64,000 nucleotides of DNA from Aphis gossypii (taxonomy: Eukaryota; Arthropoda; Insecta; Hemiptera; Aphididae). Location: assembly GCF_020184175.1 (NCBI RefSeq), contig NC_065530.1:25521260-25585259 (forward strand), given 5' to 3'. This document shows positions 14,355 to 29,020 of the stretch, piece after piece. Made by a program: the position numbers and the translations under genes. Within the stretch, counting starts at the first letter, position 1; each line of letters begins with the position of its first letter. Below the pieces are notes generated by a model. The model ran no database searches. It saw only the letters and a list, made by a program, of their open reading frames with translations, and was not told the origin of the DNA.

Positions 14355-14540
14355 TGATAAACATAACATTTGTAATATAAATTTTACACATTTTTGTAAT
14401 TGTTTTTACATTAGTTTTCAATAAGTACCATAATTTTAATATGATTTTATATTTTTTTGGATTATAAACAAAGAAATAAAAATACCTAGGAATAATGTAC
14501 AATTGTATCTATCAAATAAAATATGTACGTTGTGTAATAA
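14355..14540 (+). terminator. 3' UTR with polyadenylation signals of the first Dpr-family gene
   Basis: AATAAA occurs at 14475-14480 and 14515-14520. The second is followed by a GT-rich stretch (GTACGTTGTGT), as expected of a downstream element, so cleavage around 14530-14545 is likely. In AT-rich DNA AATAAA is common by chance, so the exact site is inferred. Confidence 0.5.
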
Positions 14541-16790
14541 TGCGTTTTTATTGTTATTTAGATTTATTATGACTTCATATGTGACATTTTTCATTTTACG
14601 TTTTGTTTTCTCAAAACACGAAAAACATCTATAACGAGTCATAAAATATTATTTGTGATTTAGTTGAAAAAGTAGATAAGCATGTACATGAAAATTAATA
14701 ATTGTTCAGAACAATAGAGGTATTAGAATATTATATAAAATTATCTTATAAATCAAAATATGTATTTCAGTTAATAATTAGACTAAGCAAAAGAAATTTG
14801 ATTTTCTACAAATTAAAATAAATTTTATAAATAATTTCATCATATTTATACTTAATATTTGGACATTTACATTTACGTTTTTGTGGATTTTAAGATTAAT
14901 TTGTTTTTAGTCTATACTTTAATTCGAAAATGAAGAAACTTAGGGACTTTTAAATTTCCATAATTTATTTTTATTATTATTTTCTAGGTAATAATAGATG
15001 TTTTAAAATATCGGTATTTAATTAATTAATTTATTTATGATAATATTTGTATTTGTAATTTAATAAGTTAAATAAACTTACACAAAATTCTTCTTAAGGT
15101 CGTTTTATAGTAAAAATATTTAAAATATAGAGACTTTTTGCCATTACGTATATCATATTATACTTATAATAATTTATATAATATAGAAAATGACGTTTTA
15201 AAAATATTTAGACAAGTCTTAAATATTCTTATATAACACTATTCGTTCCGTTAAGTGTATGTGGTAATATTAATGAAGTTGAATAATAATAATAACGAAT
15301 ATTAGTTGATGTAATAATATAATATGATATTTTAATAAAATGTAAAGTTCAGTATACTAAACTGTTATTGGAAAAATTAATTCATAATATTTAGATAAAT
15401 ATTATATTATACACTATTTTTATTAATAAAGTTTGACACAATTATTATAGTTAGTAGTGACACTGGCGTACTCTATGATGAAATACTCTTAAAAGCTTCT
15501 GTATAGTATATATATAGTATACTTTCTTGTATTTTTAAATTTTAAAAAGAGTCCGATAAAAAAATTTCAGCTGGAAGTCATATGTATTAAATATTGTAAA
15601 TATTGTAATTAACTGAAATATTTTAAATTATTAAGTTTTAACTTTCTTTAAAGTTTCTCAAAATAAGATGAAATTTTCTTCAACAACAGTTTTTAAAAGA
15701 GATGTCAGGAAGCGTGTTTATATCTGAATTCAGTCATAAATTCTTTTTCAAATGCAAAATTTAATGACTGATTAAAGTTTTAAAAACAAAAAAGACTTGT
15801 AGGAATGTTTTTTCTAGTTTTTCATTTCTTAAAACTATTTATTTCTCTTCATTCATTATTATTCACAAATTATTTAATTTTAAACTAATTTTTGCTAAAG
15901 AATTTTTTTGTTAAGTAATAAAGTGGTAGAAAAGTCTTGTATAGTTTATTTTTTAAAAGTATTGTCATAATAATCATAATTAATTAATTGTTAGTAAATT
16001 TATTGACGTAAAAAGACTTGTATACTTAAGTTTTAATTTACGTACGAGTATAATAATATTATCTAATAATTTTGTTTAGATATCCTAGACTATTAAGACG
16101 CGTAAAAATAAGTCCGATAGTTCTTATAGTAGGATGAAATTGTGCTTAATATTTTTTTTATATTATTATATTATAGTTCTATGCAAGTTAATATTAACGG
16201 CAATTTAGATGTTTAATACTTGTACATTTGTACATAATATAGATCATTTTGTAATAAATTTATCACTATTCTCATAATAGAAAAATCCGGTGAATAATCA
16301 TTGCATTGTATTCAAAGAATATGAGTTTAACTAGTCTCGAGTATTTAAAAATAAAAATTCTATAATTTTCATTTCGTAATTGAATACAAAATGTATCAAA
16401 ACAAATGATTAATTTCAACGTGAGTATAAATGCAATTGTTGTGACGAGAAAATCGCTCTCTAAGTTTATACAAAATACTTTCTTTTGTAGATTGTCCTCA
16501 TTAGTGTTAGTAAATTATTGTTCTTACTTGTCTTATTTTGGGTGTTTATTGCCACATACATTAATCTGAAATAATTTAATAAAACCTAAGATATATTATA
16601 ATGTATATGTAAATAAATTTATATTTATATGTTTAATATTATATAGGTATTATATATGTTTACAACATTTGTATGTTTTATGATTATTTATTTCTGCCAC
16701 TATACTCAAAAGAATAGTCGCTATTGTATTATATAGGTTAGATTAGTCTTTTGTGTTTTTGAATACATTTCTCAGAGTTTTTGCTATAAA
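14541..16790. other. AT-rich intergenic DNA
   Basis: No exon, RNA gene or clear repeat was recognised; only short homopolymers and simple AT-rich sequence. Confidence 0.6.
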
Positions 16791-17420
16791 ATATTTTATG
16801 GGTGGATTGTATTCGTGGTTTGTGACGCTAATATTTGCATATTACATGAAAAATGTCCATTTCGAGTACCACAAAATGGACTCTATGCTGTTTACTGAGG
16901 TATTATAAAGAATACAAAAAAAAAAAAAAACTAAAACTATCAAACAAAAAGACGAGACATTTCTAAGCGTTTGTATTAAATTTGATGAAAACACCATAGA
17001 CTATCACTAATAATCATTTAAAAAATATATCTGGCTTTCATTTTCACCACTATTACTCTCCCCTTCTACTCACACTTGTCCAAACCACAGTCGTTATTTT
17101 CTGTCAAGCGAATAAAAAAATAAATAATGATGTGTACTTTTTGTCGACTGTCGTGATCTTTCGTAGTTGCCTAAGGGGGCTAAAGCCAACATTTATTAAT
17201 GCTAGTTTGCAAGATAGGGTGTAGGTCAGGATTTACATTACAAATCGAGCCATTTGACTGGGCAATTAGTCGACGAAAATGACATTAAGGACGTGAAGTG
17301 AAAAATCCACCGCAAGATTAATCGCCATCAAGGTTTGGAAAAGCTAATACTTTTTTTATCTTCTTCTTTTCGTGTTTTTTTTTTCATTTGTGGATCTTGT
17401 ATTCTCAACTCTAGTGTGGT
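16791..17420. promoter_or_regulatory. Higher-GC island, candidate regulatory DNA
   Basis: Clearly less AT-rich than its surroundings and without an open frame. It holds an octamer-like ATTTGCAT at about 16831 and homeodomain-core words (CAATTAG near 17260, GATTAATCG near 17317). This composition, together with position downstream of a neuronal gene, is compatible with an enhancer, but short motifs of this kind occur by chance. An old mobile element is the alternative. Confidence 0.25.
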
Positions 17421-19480
17421 GAATCTGATAAATAATTCAAATAAAAGAGATATAATATTTTTGTATAGTTCAGATATCGTCTTCTGTTATAATCATTTAG
17501 TGTAAAATATATAGCTATAGTACGGAAATAGCTAATTGTTCATGACTATATTTATTTATTATTAATGTTGTCTTATATTACTAATTATTGTAAATAATTT
17601 ATAAATAATTAACAGAAAATTAGAGTAAATTTTAAGTAAAATTTGACGATTTAACTATTCGTAATTATTATTTTTTAATTATCCGAAACAATTTTGTACT
17701 GATAATGTTTTTTTTTAAATACTTTCTTATTAATATAGTTGTGTATAATATTAAAGAATACATATTATGTGTTCTTAGATTTTTTTATTTTGGTTTCATA
17801 CAGCAATTATATGATATGATAAGTTATTAAATAAACTAAGCTTTAAATATTATCTAAAACATATATTTTGTGAGTGTGAGAGATTTTTATGAGAAAAAGT
17901 AGTCTTCTATCGTTTTAATTTGCCAATATTCCAAACAATATTACAGGCATTTATATTACATTACTCGTTTAACTAAAATTAAGTTTTGTATAATTTTATT
18001 GATGTATACAATCGACTTCAAATGATAAAAAATACTTCTTACAGCTTTCATTTGTTACTATAATTGTATTTAACTTGGTCAGGGCTTAAAGTTTTTATTT
18101 TTCAATATACATAGAAGTGTTGACCTATTTCTATAAGTAAATGATTTTATATACATATTATATTTTTATGAGTTGTGGTTAAAAATGCAAATTTGATTCC
18201 TTAATCTAGAGCTTAAATTATTCCAATAAGTTTGTTAATATACTGTACCTGCTACAGATTTACGATATTTTATACTGTTTTAGTTGTATATAATAAAAAT
18301 TTCCAGTTCAAGCTTAAAATCTAGATAGCCGTATTACTATAATACTGAATATAAGTTATTACTATATTATTGGGAATAAAATGTATAGTACGGCAATACC
18401 GATTTTATTTATTTTTCATTTACTTAAAATAATAAATAATTGCAATTTCTTGGAAAAATAATGAATATCTTACAATGTTTTATAAAATATTTATAGTGTA
18501 ACATCAATACTTTTATATTTAACTTTCTTAGCTTTTTTTTCATTTTTTCAATTAAGTTTCTGGTGTATATGTTGCGTATAGCTTTTATGTGACTAACTAC
18601 ATGAGTTATGATTATATAAGATGTTACTACTATTTAGTTATATTGTAGTTCCGTAAAGTGAAAGTGTTACTCATCAAACTTGTGATGATTTTATTTTATT
18701 ATGCATGGAACAATTATTTAAGATGTAATAAAAAATATGATTTTAAGTAGGTACTTATTATTCTTTGTAATATGAATTGAATGCAGTGTAGTTAAAAATA
18801 TTAAGACAATTGTGTTTTATAAAAACATGTAATGAACTCAATCATTTATTTATGAATTTAAATAACTAAAAACCTCCTAAACGTCATTTTAAATAGATTA
18901 TAAATTATATTTATGTTCATCGAGATTAATTTCATCTCAACGATTTTTTTTATAAAAAACATGCCTGCGAACATGGTACATAATCTCTTCAATCTGATCT
19001 ATCTTAACCAACTAACAAGGATTTCATATTTAGTAGGTAATTATATTACACTAACTTTGATTATGTATTTATGTATTATTTATATTTTTTTTGTTTTCAC
19101 ATGCTTATAAATTATAATATAACAATATGTAAGTACTATGTACCTATATATAAATTTACTATGCATCATTATGCATCATGATTCATGATATAATATAGAT
19201 ATTCATTAGGACATACTATTTAGGTACCTTTTATTTTGTTCTTGACTACAGCCACGGAAATAATTTTTGCGATATAATAATTTCTACCTTTTTAGGAAAT
19301 TAAAACTGTACATTGTTATAATATTAATTGTATTTGTGACTTACTTATTCAAATTTAAAAAACGGAATGAACTTTTTTTTATTATTTTAATAAAAAAAAA
19401 AAAAATTGAATAGATAAACATTTGTCTACGCACTATTTTTTTTTAAAATTAAAACATTTATGCAATTTTAATCTAAGTTT
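17421..19480. other. AT-rich intergenic DNA
   Basis: Nothing recognisable beyond short simple-sequence tracts. The open stretch at 18913-19110 is low-complexity AT-rich DNA without family features. Confidence 0.6.
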
Positions 19481-20950
19481 GTGTTAGATTTAAATCTGGA
19501 TGTTGTATTGTTCATTTTCTCAGTTACTGTTTTTATATTCTTTTCTTGTTTGACTGTTTGACAAGTTCGATGATTAATTTTGAATCAGAGTCGTTAAACA
19601 GTTGTCTGATCAATTCATATTGTTGTCTGTACGTGCAGTCTTCCATTTCAGTTATTTCAGTTTTCAGTTCTATTATCGTATTTTCATATTCTTCTTTATT
19701 AAATTCTGTGGCATCTCTTATTTCAGCGATTATTCGTTCTAGTCGATCGATTGTTTTTGCTGAATGATGATTATAATTTTGTCGGGACATGTTGAATTTT
19801 GGTTCTTTAATTTCGTAAATTCAAACTTCTCGGTTGGATGTTAGTTGAAACAGCGTGTACTTATTCGCATACACCGCCACTTGTGAACAATTGAACTCTG
19901 TGAGTATTTGGTATAGATAATAATCAATTAGTTTAAATACCAGACTAGTTTAAATTTATGGTACTTGAAGTAAAAGAGGTCTTAGCTATTGGACGTTACC
20001 TAAACAGGTAGCCTGATGGATGGTGTTTCCGACACGTCAATTATTTCAATTGATCTGACAATATTTTGAGGGAATAACTTGACAAGACAAGTTTACAGCC
20101 TGGGTGGAAACATTGGTAATTTAAAAGTCCGTTTTAACAACAAGTTACTTCTGTGACTTTATGTTTACATACGGTAAAACTTTTCCTTAGTAGGCACATC
20201 GAAGAGGTTAATAAACTGTGCAATGAGTCTTCGACGATATCGATGGGTGCTCGTAATTGATTAACACTCGAGCGAATGGGTCACGACGTTGTTAGTTGGG
20301 CGTGTGTGGTGGCTAGTCCCTACTGTACTTAGTATCTGATGACGATTGAACTGAACTACGTGTAGCCCTAACTTTGGTCGATGGTTTGTGTGGCTCGATA
20401 ATTTTCGGCGTATATTGGTGGCGCTGTTGGTTACGGATTTGCCACTAACTTGTTCTGTTTGATCGAGGCAGTTGTTTTAAGACATGGCTCAGGTTTTACG
20501 CGATTGAATGTATTTTGAAGAACAGAGAAGACGAATGACGGTGTGGTGTGAACAGATAACCGTATATAACTAGTGTGCTGTTGTACCAAGGTCAACACAA
20601 GTAAACCACACTATTTTGGCTATTCGATTTGTCTCTTTTGTGGTACTAACTGTTTTATATTTTTACTTCCATGTATCTAATTGTAATGTATTTGATATCC
20701 ATGAAAAGGTCTCGTTTTTACAGTTTTCATGGATACCGCTTTCATCTTTGACATTATTGTCGTACCAAACGTATATCATGTTTTCTCGTCCTTGTTGTGT
20801 TTGTGCCAACTTTGGCGTACTGCGATTGGTTGTTTTTGGACAACCGTGATTTGTCGTTTGGTTGCTTTGAAAAGAATCTTTTTCGTAGATTGTGCGTAAT
20901 TGTATATGTGTACCCAGTTACAATACGTGACCAAATTAAAACCATATTGT
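19481..20950. mobile_element. Compositional island of unknown origin, possibly a degenerate retroelement or a small gene with its promoter
   Basis: About 1.5 kb with GC well above the flanks, most marked at 20200-20600. It contains a coiled-coil reading frame on the minus strand at 19533-19790. On the minus strand the part upstream of that frame starts with TGTTGACC near 20601, followed by a TATATA word (about 20562), which resembles an LTR-type promoter. No matching second LTR, primer-binding site or pol-type coding was found. The alternative is a lineage-specific small gene with a long 5' region. Confidence 0.3.
19533..19790 (-). CDS. Hypothetical 85-residue coiled-coil protein
   Basis: Intact frame with a favourable start context (CAACATGT) and stop at the left end. 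After a short His/Asn-rich start, residues 12-60 are rich in Glu, Lys, Arg and Ile with heptad-like spacing (TIDRLERIIAEIRDATEF, then IIELKTEITEMED), so a coiled coil is likely. The C-terminus is basic (NKKRI). No enzymatic motif, signal peptide or membrane segment is visible. It lies inside a GC-elevated island and could be the first exon of a gene, a gag-like remnant of a retroelement, or a chance frame. I do not recognise the family. Confidence 0.3.
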   Translation of the reverse strand: MSRQNYNHHSAKTIDRLERIIAEIRDATEFNKEEYENTIIELKTEITEMEDCTYRQQYELIRQLFNDSDSKLIIELVKQSNKKRI

Positions 20951-23900
20951 AAATAATAAATTAACTGTAAAATAATATTTCATCAGAATAAATTATTTTA
21001 AATATCTAACAAAAGATACTTTCATTGTAATATAACTTGTTATAAAATATTTTGTTGCATTGGAAGTTTTTATTTTTCTAGATTATTAAAATATTTTATT
21101 ATTAAATATATAGGTTAACAAACAAACAAAATGTATGCACGATGTTCATATAAATTTTTTTTTTTTTCAATTTTGAAATATATTTTTACTGATACTATTT
21201 AAAATTGGGCTATTTTTTGATTTTCAATAAAAAAAAATTTATAAAATCTTTCTATAATCGGTTTCCGATTTCTTTATTAAAATAATGATGTTTATTATAA
21301 TCCTGAAAAATCAAACTTCTACTCTTATTTATATAATAGATACTCCTTTTTACGAAATATTTTAAATGCTGATTGTAAGTATAGTTTTTATAAGCTTTAA
21401 ATACTGGTTGGTCACTTGATGTCCATGAGTTAATTCAAAGGCTGTTTATTACCTATTGTTTTTTTTTCTATTGAAATAAATTCCTTATTCAAAATTTATT
21501 GGTTTTATTAATTATACATTTTAAAGATAAAATTGAATTGAAAGAAAATTACTAATACTTTTTTATAGGGGTGTTATGTTTATTATATATGCACGTGTGT
21601 GTGTATGTTATACTACTAATACGTGATATAGCAGTGAAGATATAACGATGGTACTATATATAATAAATGTCCAAATATATGAAACTTACATCACATAGGT
21701 ACATTGGTACATATCACTGCCATCGTGTAAGGCGAGAACACTGTTATGTGATATTATTTAATTTTATTTCGTTAAAATGAAATAGAATATGGGCCGATAA
21801 AAAAAATAAAATAATAATAATAATGTTATATAAAGAAGATGGAAGTAGTATAAATTCGGAACAAAATATGTCATTAAATAAAAATGTATTTAATTAAAAT
21901 GATTTAAACTCAAGTCAACCTTTCAGTTTTTAAAAAAAATACTAGAAAAATCATTATATAGTCAATAGTCATACATATAAATAATTACCTATACACAAAT
22001 TATGTTTTAACTTAAAATAGAAATAAAAAAATGTATATATCTATGAAAATTAGTTGCAAAAAAATAGTCGTATTGAATAGACAAAATGTTAAAACAAAAT
22101 ACATAACAAATGGGAGATATTAATTAACCGTTTGTTAAAAAAATTGTCAGTGATGAGTTTAAAAATAACTGATAAAAATAAATTTATGTGGACACTGGCT
22201 CTTGGGAATTCACCATCTGACTTTGTTCACTTTGTTGCAAAATAACGCATAGCACAAAATGTATTATACAATTTTTTCATTGCTGAACTAGATAAAGTTC
22301 ACATTATTTGATATATTATTGAATTTCTAAGGAAATTGAAATTTTTATTGTGCATAAAGCATATATTCAATTAAAATATACAAGACAAAAAATCAGATAA
22401 TTATATAAGCCTGAATTATTTATGAATTAGATTAAAGCAAAAATAATTAACATCAACATAATATTTACAATATATGATTTGTTAAATTGTCTCACTACTT
22501 ATATAATTACTATCATGCAAGTGAGATATCAATACCTTTTAATTAAAAAAAAATCAAAACATATATTTGGCACCATTTTTTCTTATAAGCGTTTTAAGTT
22601 CGAATTGTCAAAAATATATCAAAATTGCAAAAAATTGTAAGCAATTTTGTAGCTGAAAATTCATAAATTTTTTGTATGTATATCTAAGGTTAAAACGTCA
22701 ATACTAAATTTTCAAATTTTCCTTTAAGTAGCTATAGAGTCATAGAGATAACTCGAAGCGTCATTAAAGGAAAGAGTGTAATGAGCGTCTGAATTTAACA
22801 TTTTTACGATATCACGTAACGATAGCAATTTATTCTCAAATGATTTTAAATATTTGTTATTTTTTTTAAAAAAGTTATGGTTTAATAGGTTGTGGTGATG
22901 TTATTTGTAGATATTATATTGTTTTCTATCATAATTGTCTAGACTCTGGATTATTTATTATTCGAGTACATAGATATTGAAATGTTATACAAATATAAAT
23001 AATGTGATATTAACGATCGTTTTTTGATATACAAACATCTGTATGATAAAAGCTTACTTTTAATTTATTTATTTAACTTGATGATAAACTGTGCAAACTA
23101 TGAAGCAACTTAAGCAGTAAATATTGATTCGTTATTGCAATAGAATCGTATACTTGAGTGTATTGTCAAGAATTTTAGTATGCTATAAAAATATATTAAT
23201 TGCATTTGATTTTGATCAAAAGTAAATTGTTTACACGGTATTCAGATACGAAAATAAGTCATGGATAACCTAAGTTATAACTTAATGCCAGATTTACATT
23301 AACTGACATGTCAAAAATGTTACAATGTTTATAATGAGGAAGTAACCTGTTAAATATATAAATTAAAAAAATGTATTTTAAATTATCTATCGACATTCCC
23401 TAGGTATTTAGGAAAACCAATGGAGTAAGTATCTAAATTATTTGCTTTCTAACTTGTGCAATATATCGTGCAATTAATCAAAATAAATTATATGGAATGA
23501 TTCGATTCATTATCAATGCATAAAAGTTCAATATAGATTAATGCATACAGTTTATTATTTACAATGAAATAGTATGGATCCATCAGATTTTATTCCTAAG
23601 ATTTTTTAAATTTAATGATTTTAGTATTATGTAGAATTTTCATTCATAACTATCACCTGCTAGTTTTGGATTATCCCGATAACAAAGAGATATAGATTTT
23701 ATTATTTTATTTATATTGTAATTATATTATAGGAAATCGTATTGTAATATTCTACTTGTTAGCTTTTATTATTGTATTGTTATAAAATAATTAAATGCTA
23801 AAAGGGGAAACACATATATTGATAATTGATAAATAAATAATATGTTGTTTAAATAATTAAACGTTCACCTATTTTATACGTAACTTATATTATATACATA

Positions 23901-25448
23901 TTAAAAAAATATTGTGTTTTCAAAAAGTAATATTTGTAATAATAATTTAATATCAATAAAAAAGAATAGTTGTTGATATTTTGTAAATATACTGTCGTTC
24001 GTAGGTACCAACGTAAAGCATTGTACATAAATTGTAGTTATTTTTCATTGATTTTTACAATGATGTGACCTTTTTTCAGACAACACCCTTGGCCCTTTGA
24101 GCAGTTAAAAATCCAAAAAGGTTTCGTACTTTAAATAAAACGTTATTTGATTCTGAGAGTGTAATTTTTCAGATTTACAAATAAATTTAAAAATTACAAG
24201 AAACAGTAAAACATACGGTTAATACTTTTTATTTAGCATTTATTTTACTTGATTAATTGTATTGCATTGTTTAGTTAATAGAGTATCTCAACTAATTTTA
24301 AACTAAACTATGTCTAAAAACTTTTCACACATTTTTGTTCAGAAATTTTACTTTATTTAATTGGTTCCCAGAATCCAACTTATTACGTTCATTGGAATAA
24401 TATTTATACTTATTAAATAAATATTTGAAATCCTTAATCTGTAAAAAATAACTCTTACTCGTTTTATCAAATTTTACATACATTATTTTAGCTTTGGTAT
24501 ATATATATAAGTTATGTGTTTCGTTTATGTATAAAAATAACCTGTACGCTATAAGTTTTAAAATATTAAACAGTATTAAATATCTTTGTGCAAAAACAAA
24601 AAAAAAATTACACAGTTAAAATAATAAAATACATGTTTACAATCATAATGTTAAGTATAACTCATTGCATTTTTACCATAAGGCAATAACTTTAAAATAA
24701 CGTAATGTCTGTCTACAAATATGAACTATATATATTTATAAGTTTTTAAATTTATCGCTATGTTTTTATTAGAAATGTAAGACCTAGTTTTTGTATAGTT
24801 ACGTAATATTTTTATATACTAAACAAATAGTTCAATAATACTTTTTATTCAAAACAATATTTTGTATTAATATATAAAATAAAGTATATAAAAAGAAAAT
24901 GTTGAGCTGATTAAACAATAACCGTTGTAATAAATGTTTACAATTCTATATTATGTGTACATACAAACAGTTTTAATAGATAACTAAAATGCATTATCTC
25001 GCTTGTATATATATTTGACTAAAAGAAAATGTTAAATTATTTCTCAATCTCGTTTTAAGAATGATATTATAAAATTAATAAATATATTATATGTTTATAT
25101 TATTTAGTTATTAATATAGTATTATATACTTAGGTTATAGAGTCTTAGTCATCAGAATCATTTATAATTTAAGTTAAAAAATAAAGTTTTTATTATATAT
25201 ACATTTTAGTAAATAAATATAAATTTTATTTTTAAGAACAAATTTAATATGTGCCTTAAAATATTTGATAAAATTCTTTATTTCTTAATTTCTTATTACT
25301 TAAAAAGATGTTGTTACGGTATGTATTAAGGGAATCTTGCAAATTTTTTCATAATAAACAAATACATATAATTGATAAAAATACTTGGTTGTCATTGTTC
25401 CTAAATCATGATATATGATTCTTTTATTATAAAATGTAAATGAATGAA
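20951..25448. other. AT-rich intergenic DNA with weak repeat traces
   Basis: No gene recognised. Around 22560-22760 the wording ('cgttttaagttcgaa', then a run of short AT-rich words) resembles the dispersed repeats at 37080 and 44940, but is too diverged to delimit. Confidence 0.5.
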
Positions 25449-25473
25449 ATATATATATATATATATATATATA
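25449..25473. repeat. AT dinucleotide microsatellite
   Basis: Uninterrupted (AT)n over 25 bases. A similar tract lies at 32865-32890. Confidence 0.95.
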
Positions 25474-25505
25474 ATAACAGTTGTTATAACAAACAAGAAC
25501 AACCC

Positions 25506-25526
25506 AACCTGACTTAACCTAACCTA
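25506..25526. repeat. TTAGG-like interrupted run
   Basis: AACCT-GACTT-AACCT-AACCTA: CCTAA-type units with one altered unit. The first 16 bases are identical to 46542-46557. Confidence 0.5.
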
Positions 25527-28500
25527 TACGTCACGGAAGTATACAATAATTTGTAATGTTATTTTGTTAAAAGGTGCAAGGTCTGTATAAAGGTTCATTG
25601 TACAAATCCTGCTTCCTAATATCCAACTTCTCCTATAGTTTTAGTATCACTCGAGTTATTGTTTTGTTCACATCCTAAAAATCCATTGCTACAATTAATT
25701 AATATAATGTTTAATTTATGATTATGATATAATATAACTTTGAAAATAATGACTTGAATTTTAAATTGTGTTCTTAAAAAATAAATTGAAAGATTAAGTA
25801 TTTTATAATATTTGTTTGAGCTATACAACGTCTGGTGGCTTAGCGAATGAGCCATATTCATTTTTAACAAATATACATTGGATAAAAAAAAAGTAATTTA
25901 TTTTTAATTTGCAATTTTTTATAGAAAATAAATTATAAAAAGTATAATAAATAAATAAAGAAATAAGAATATCACAAACAGCCTAGTTCTCAATTATGTA
26001 ATTGTAATAATATGTTGTATGGTTTTTGGTTTTTGGTTTAACAAAAAAAAAAAAAAAAATAGTTGTTATTTTTTTTTTTATACCTATTAATATTTATTGA
26101 CTGGCGCAATGTATAGGCAATTTGGGTACATTGGTGAGTAGATGACATTATAGTGCTACTACAAGTAAACAAAGTGTAATGTGAGAATATAATATTACAA
26201 ATTCTCTTTGTAACTACTATAATAACATGGACTGATTATGCACAACTACCGTTTAATATTAAACGACGAGTTAATTCATGCATGTAAATTGAGTGATAAC
26301 GGATCGATGATATTTTAGCTATATCACAGAAAGTTTTAATGATTTTCATTACTGAGTTATAGATTCAGTTGTTAATTGCTGTTTAACTTGAAACGCTATT
26401 TTGTCGTTGAATGAGACACTTAATTATTTTATTATAAATAATTGTTTTAAGGTTTATGATAAAAAATATGTATTTTTTTTTAATAAATTGATTAGTGTTG
26501 TGTATGAATAGATTAACGACAATTCTTGAATATAAGATATTAATTTATTTTATTAATATTAAAAGTATTTTAAATGTATTGTTTTTAATACATTTTATTA
26601 AGTTAATAAGATTATATCGAGTGCCTAATTTGTTTTACTAGACAGTATAATACAGTTATAATAACATATAAGGAATCTTGTATTGATTTTTAAAGATTTA
26701 GTAGGTAATCAAAATTAAAAATTCTATGAATTTTTAACTACTAAAGAATTTATTTTTTTTAATGATTTTTATAAAAATTTTAATCTAAAATGATTTTATA
26801 AAAATAATGTATAATATAATGTATTTGTGTAACTGATATAAACATTACTAAAATGAAAAAGACAATGATTTTAAAATTATATTATGTCTATGAATACTAT
26901 ACATTAAAAAAATTGCTGAAATAATTTGATAATTCTCATAAATAAAACAATTAAATTATCTATTATTTGGTGGAAATTCGAAACCAAAAAGTCAAATCCA
27001 TTATGTTTACAGCTAAGTTACGTAAATATATCTGTTTTTCCTTGGTTTTTTTAGTTTTTCTGAGGATTTTTTTACTCTTGAGTTTTGGAATACAGAATTA
27101 GATTCAATTTTCTACCAGAGTTCTCTTCAATATTGAAGATTAAAACCTTTTTTTTAGTTTAAAAAGTGTATCCAGGCAAAAATAAACTACAAACATTTTT
27201 TAAGATGATAGATGGTCATAGGTTTTCCCGATAAACATGAATAAAGTAAAGGAAGTATATGGAACATTAAACAGTAAGTTATCAAGTACCTATATAGATA
27301 ATTAAGCTTTTTGAATCTAAACTTAAATACCTATTGAATCATTCCTTGAACCAAATACTGAGGTAAAAAAATAATTATACATTATAAATAATTAATTTTA
27401 TTAAGTCAAATGATTTATATAACAAAATTTAAAAATGAAAATTTATCATGGTTTTTTGTTCCATCCGAATTTATATTATTGTTATTTACTTCATATATTA
27501 TTTAAATACCTCGTAAATATAATATAACTAATGGCGGTTTACTGCCGAAGTTGTTAAAAATATCAATAAGGAAACAAAATACTACTTGAATATTTCAACA
27601 TAAAAACGTATTGAAAGATCGATGTAAGAGTGTGTATTAAGTAATAATAACGTTAGGTTAAATGTTTTTTTTTCAGTTAACGATCTCGACGTGTTATTGT
27701 TATGAGTTCATATTTTTCCAGTACTTTTTTTTCACACTTTGCACTCGCAAGTTCAGTAAGTTGATGTGTATATAATTATTTTCTATATTAATTTTATACA
27801 CGCACTTTTATACTTTTCACGTTCTCTTACTAACCGGTGAGCTGAGCTTACGTCTATTGAATAAATATATATTTAAGATAGAGTTAATACAAGTTAATCT
27901 AGGTAATGAAGATTAACAGTAGCTTATTGGCCTAACAAAATAACAATTTTCTGTCTTATAAAATATAAAATAAATATTATTAACTATCTAATAAATTAAT
28001 TCAGCTATGTAAAAATTAAATTAAAGTCGATTTAATACAAACAATTGTAGATATATATTTTTGTTTTGTTAAAAACGTTCTATTACAATCCTTGTTTTCT
28101 GTGTCGTAAGGTCTTACTCTATGAAGGGCATATCATTTTCTCAAATAGATGTCAACTTTTCATTTTGTGTAATAAATGTCACGAAAACACATAGGACTAG
28201 CGTTTCCTGCGTAAATATGATTCAAAACAATAAAGGTATAAAAACAGTATAAATCGTGTGCAGCTGAGTAACATAGTTACGAATTATACAGCTCAAATAA
28301 TATTATATTATTAATATATACTATGTTAAAAATAAATGTTTTTGAGTTTAATTTTCATCTCAGAACTTAAATATTATTATAATGACGTTTAATTTATCAA
28401 TTATTTATCAATAGCTTATTCAACTATGGATAATACTTATAATCGTTTATTTATATAGATATGACAGGTAAGTAATATTAAAATAATACAATTAATAAAA

Positions 28501-29020
28501 ATGATATGTAAAATTAATGTAAAATGATTTATATAATTGTGTTTATTTAATTAACATTTATTATTATTCAATAATGTAATATGTTTTTGATTTTTTTCGT
28601 ATTTTATATACTTACTTTTACTATAGAAAAAAATCAGGTATTTTATGAAAACTATGTGATTATTAAATTATTATGCTAGTCAACTATACTCACAAAATAT
28701 TGCTTAATTAAAAAAAAAAATGGTCATCAATGCGTTTAAAAACAAACATCATAATATACAATTATATGTTCATAGTAATTAAATATGTAAATATGTAAAT
28801 TATATAATTGTTTTTATATTAATAAATTTAAAATTCTTAATGTTATGTAGGTCTATTAGACGATTTTAAAAAAAATATGATAAATAATTTGTGCATTGTT
28901 GTGAGGTATAATGATAAAAATAAAATAGCAATACAGCTTTTTCTTAATACATATTATTTAAAAAATAAATTATTATTATTACGTTGAAAACGCGTAACAG
29001 TTTTTTTTGTCATGAAAAAT
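25527..29020. other. AT-rich intergenic DNA
   Basis: No gene recognised. The frame at 25616-25870 (minus) is low-complexity and without family features. It contains one dispersed-repeat copy, listed separately at 27061-27170. Confidence 0.55.
27061..27170 (-). repeat. Dispersed repeat fragment (family A, copy 1)
   Basis: Read on the minus strand it gives AAGGTTTTAATCTTCAATAT, then CTGGTAGAAAATTGAATCTA. The same order of words is seen on the plus strand at 35285-35345 and 44765-44830. Three diverged copies support an interspersed repeat; no coding capacity is seen. Confidence 0.5.
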
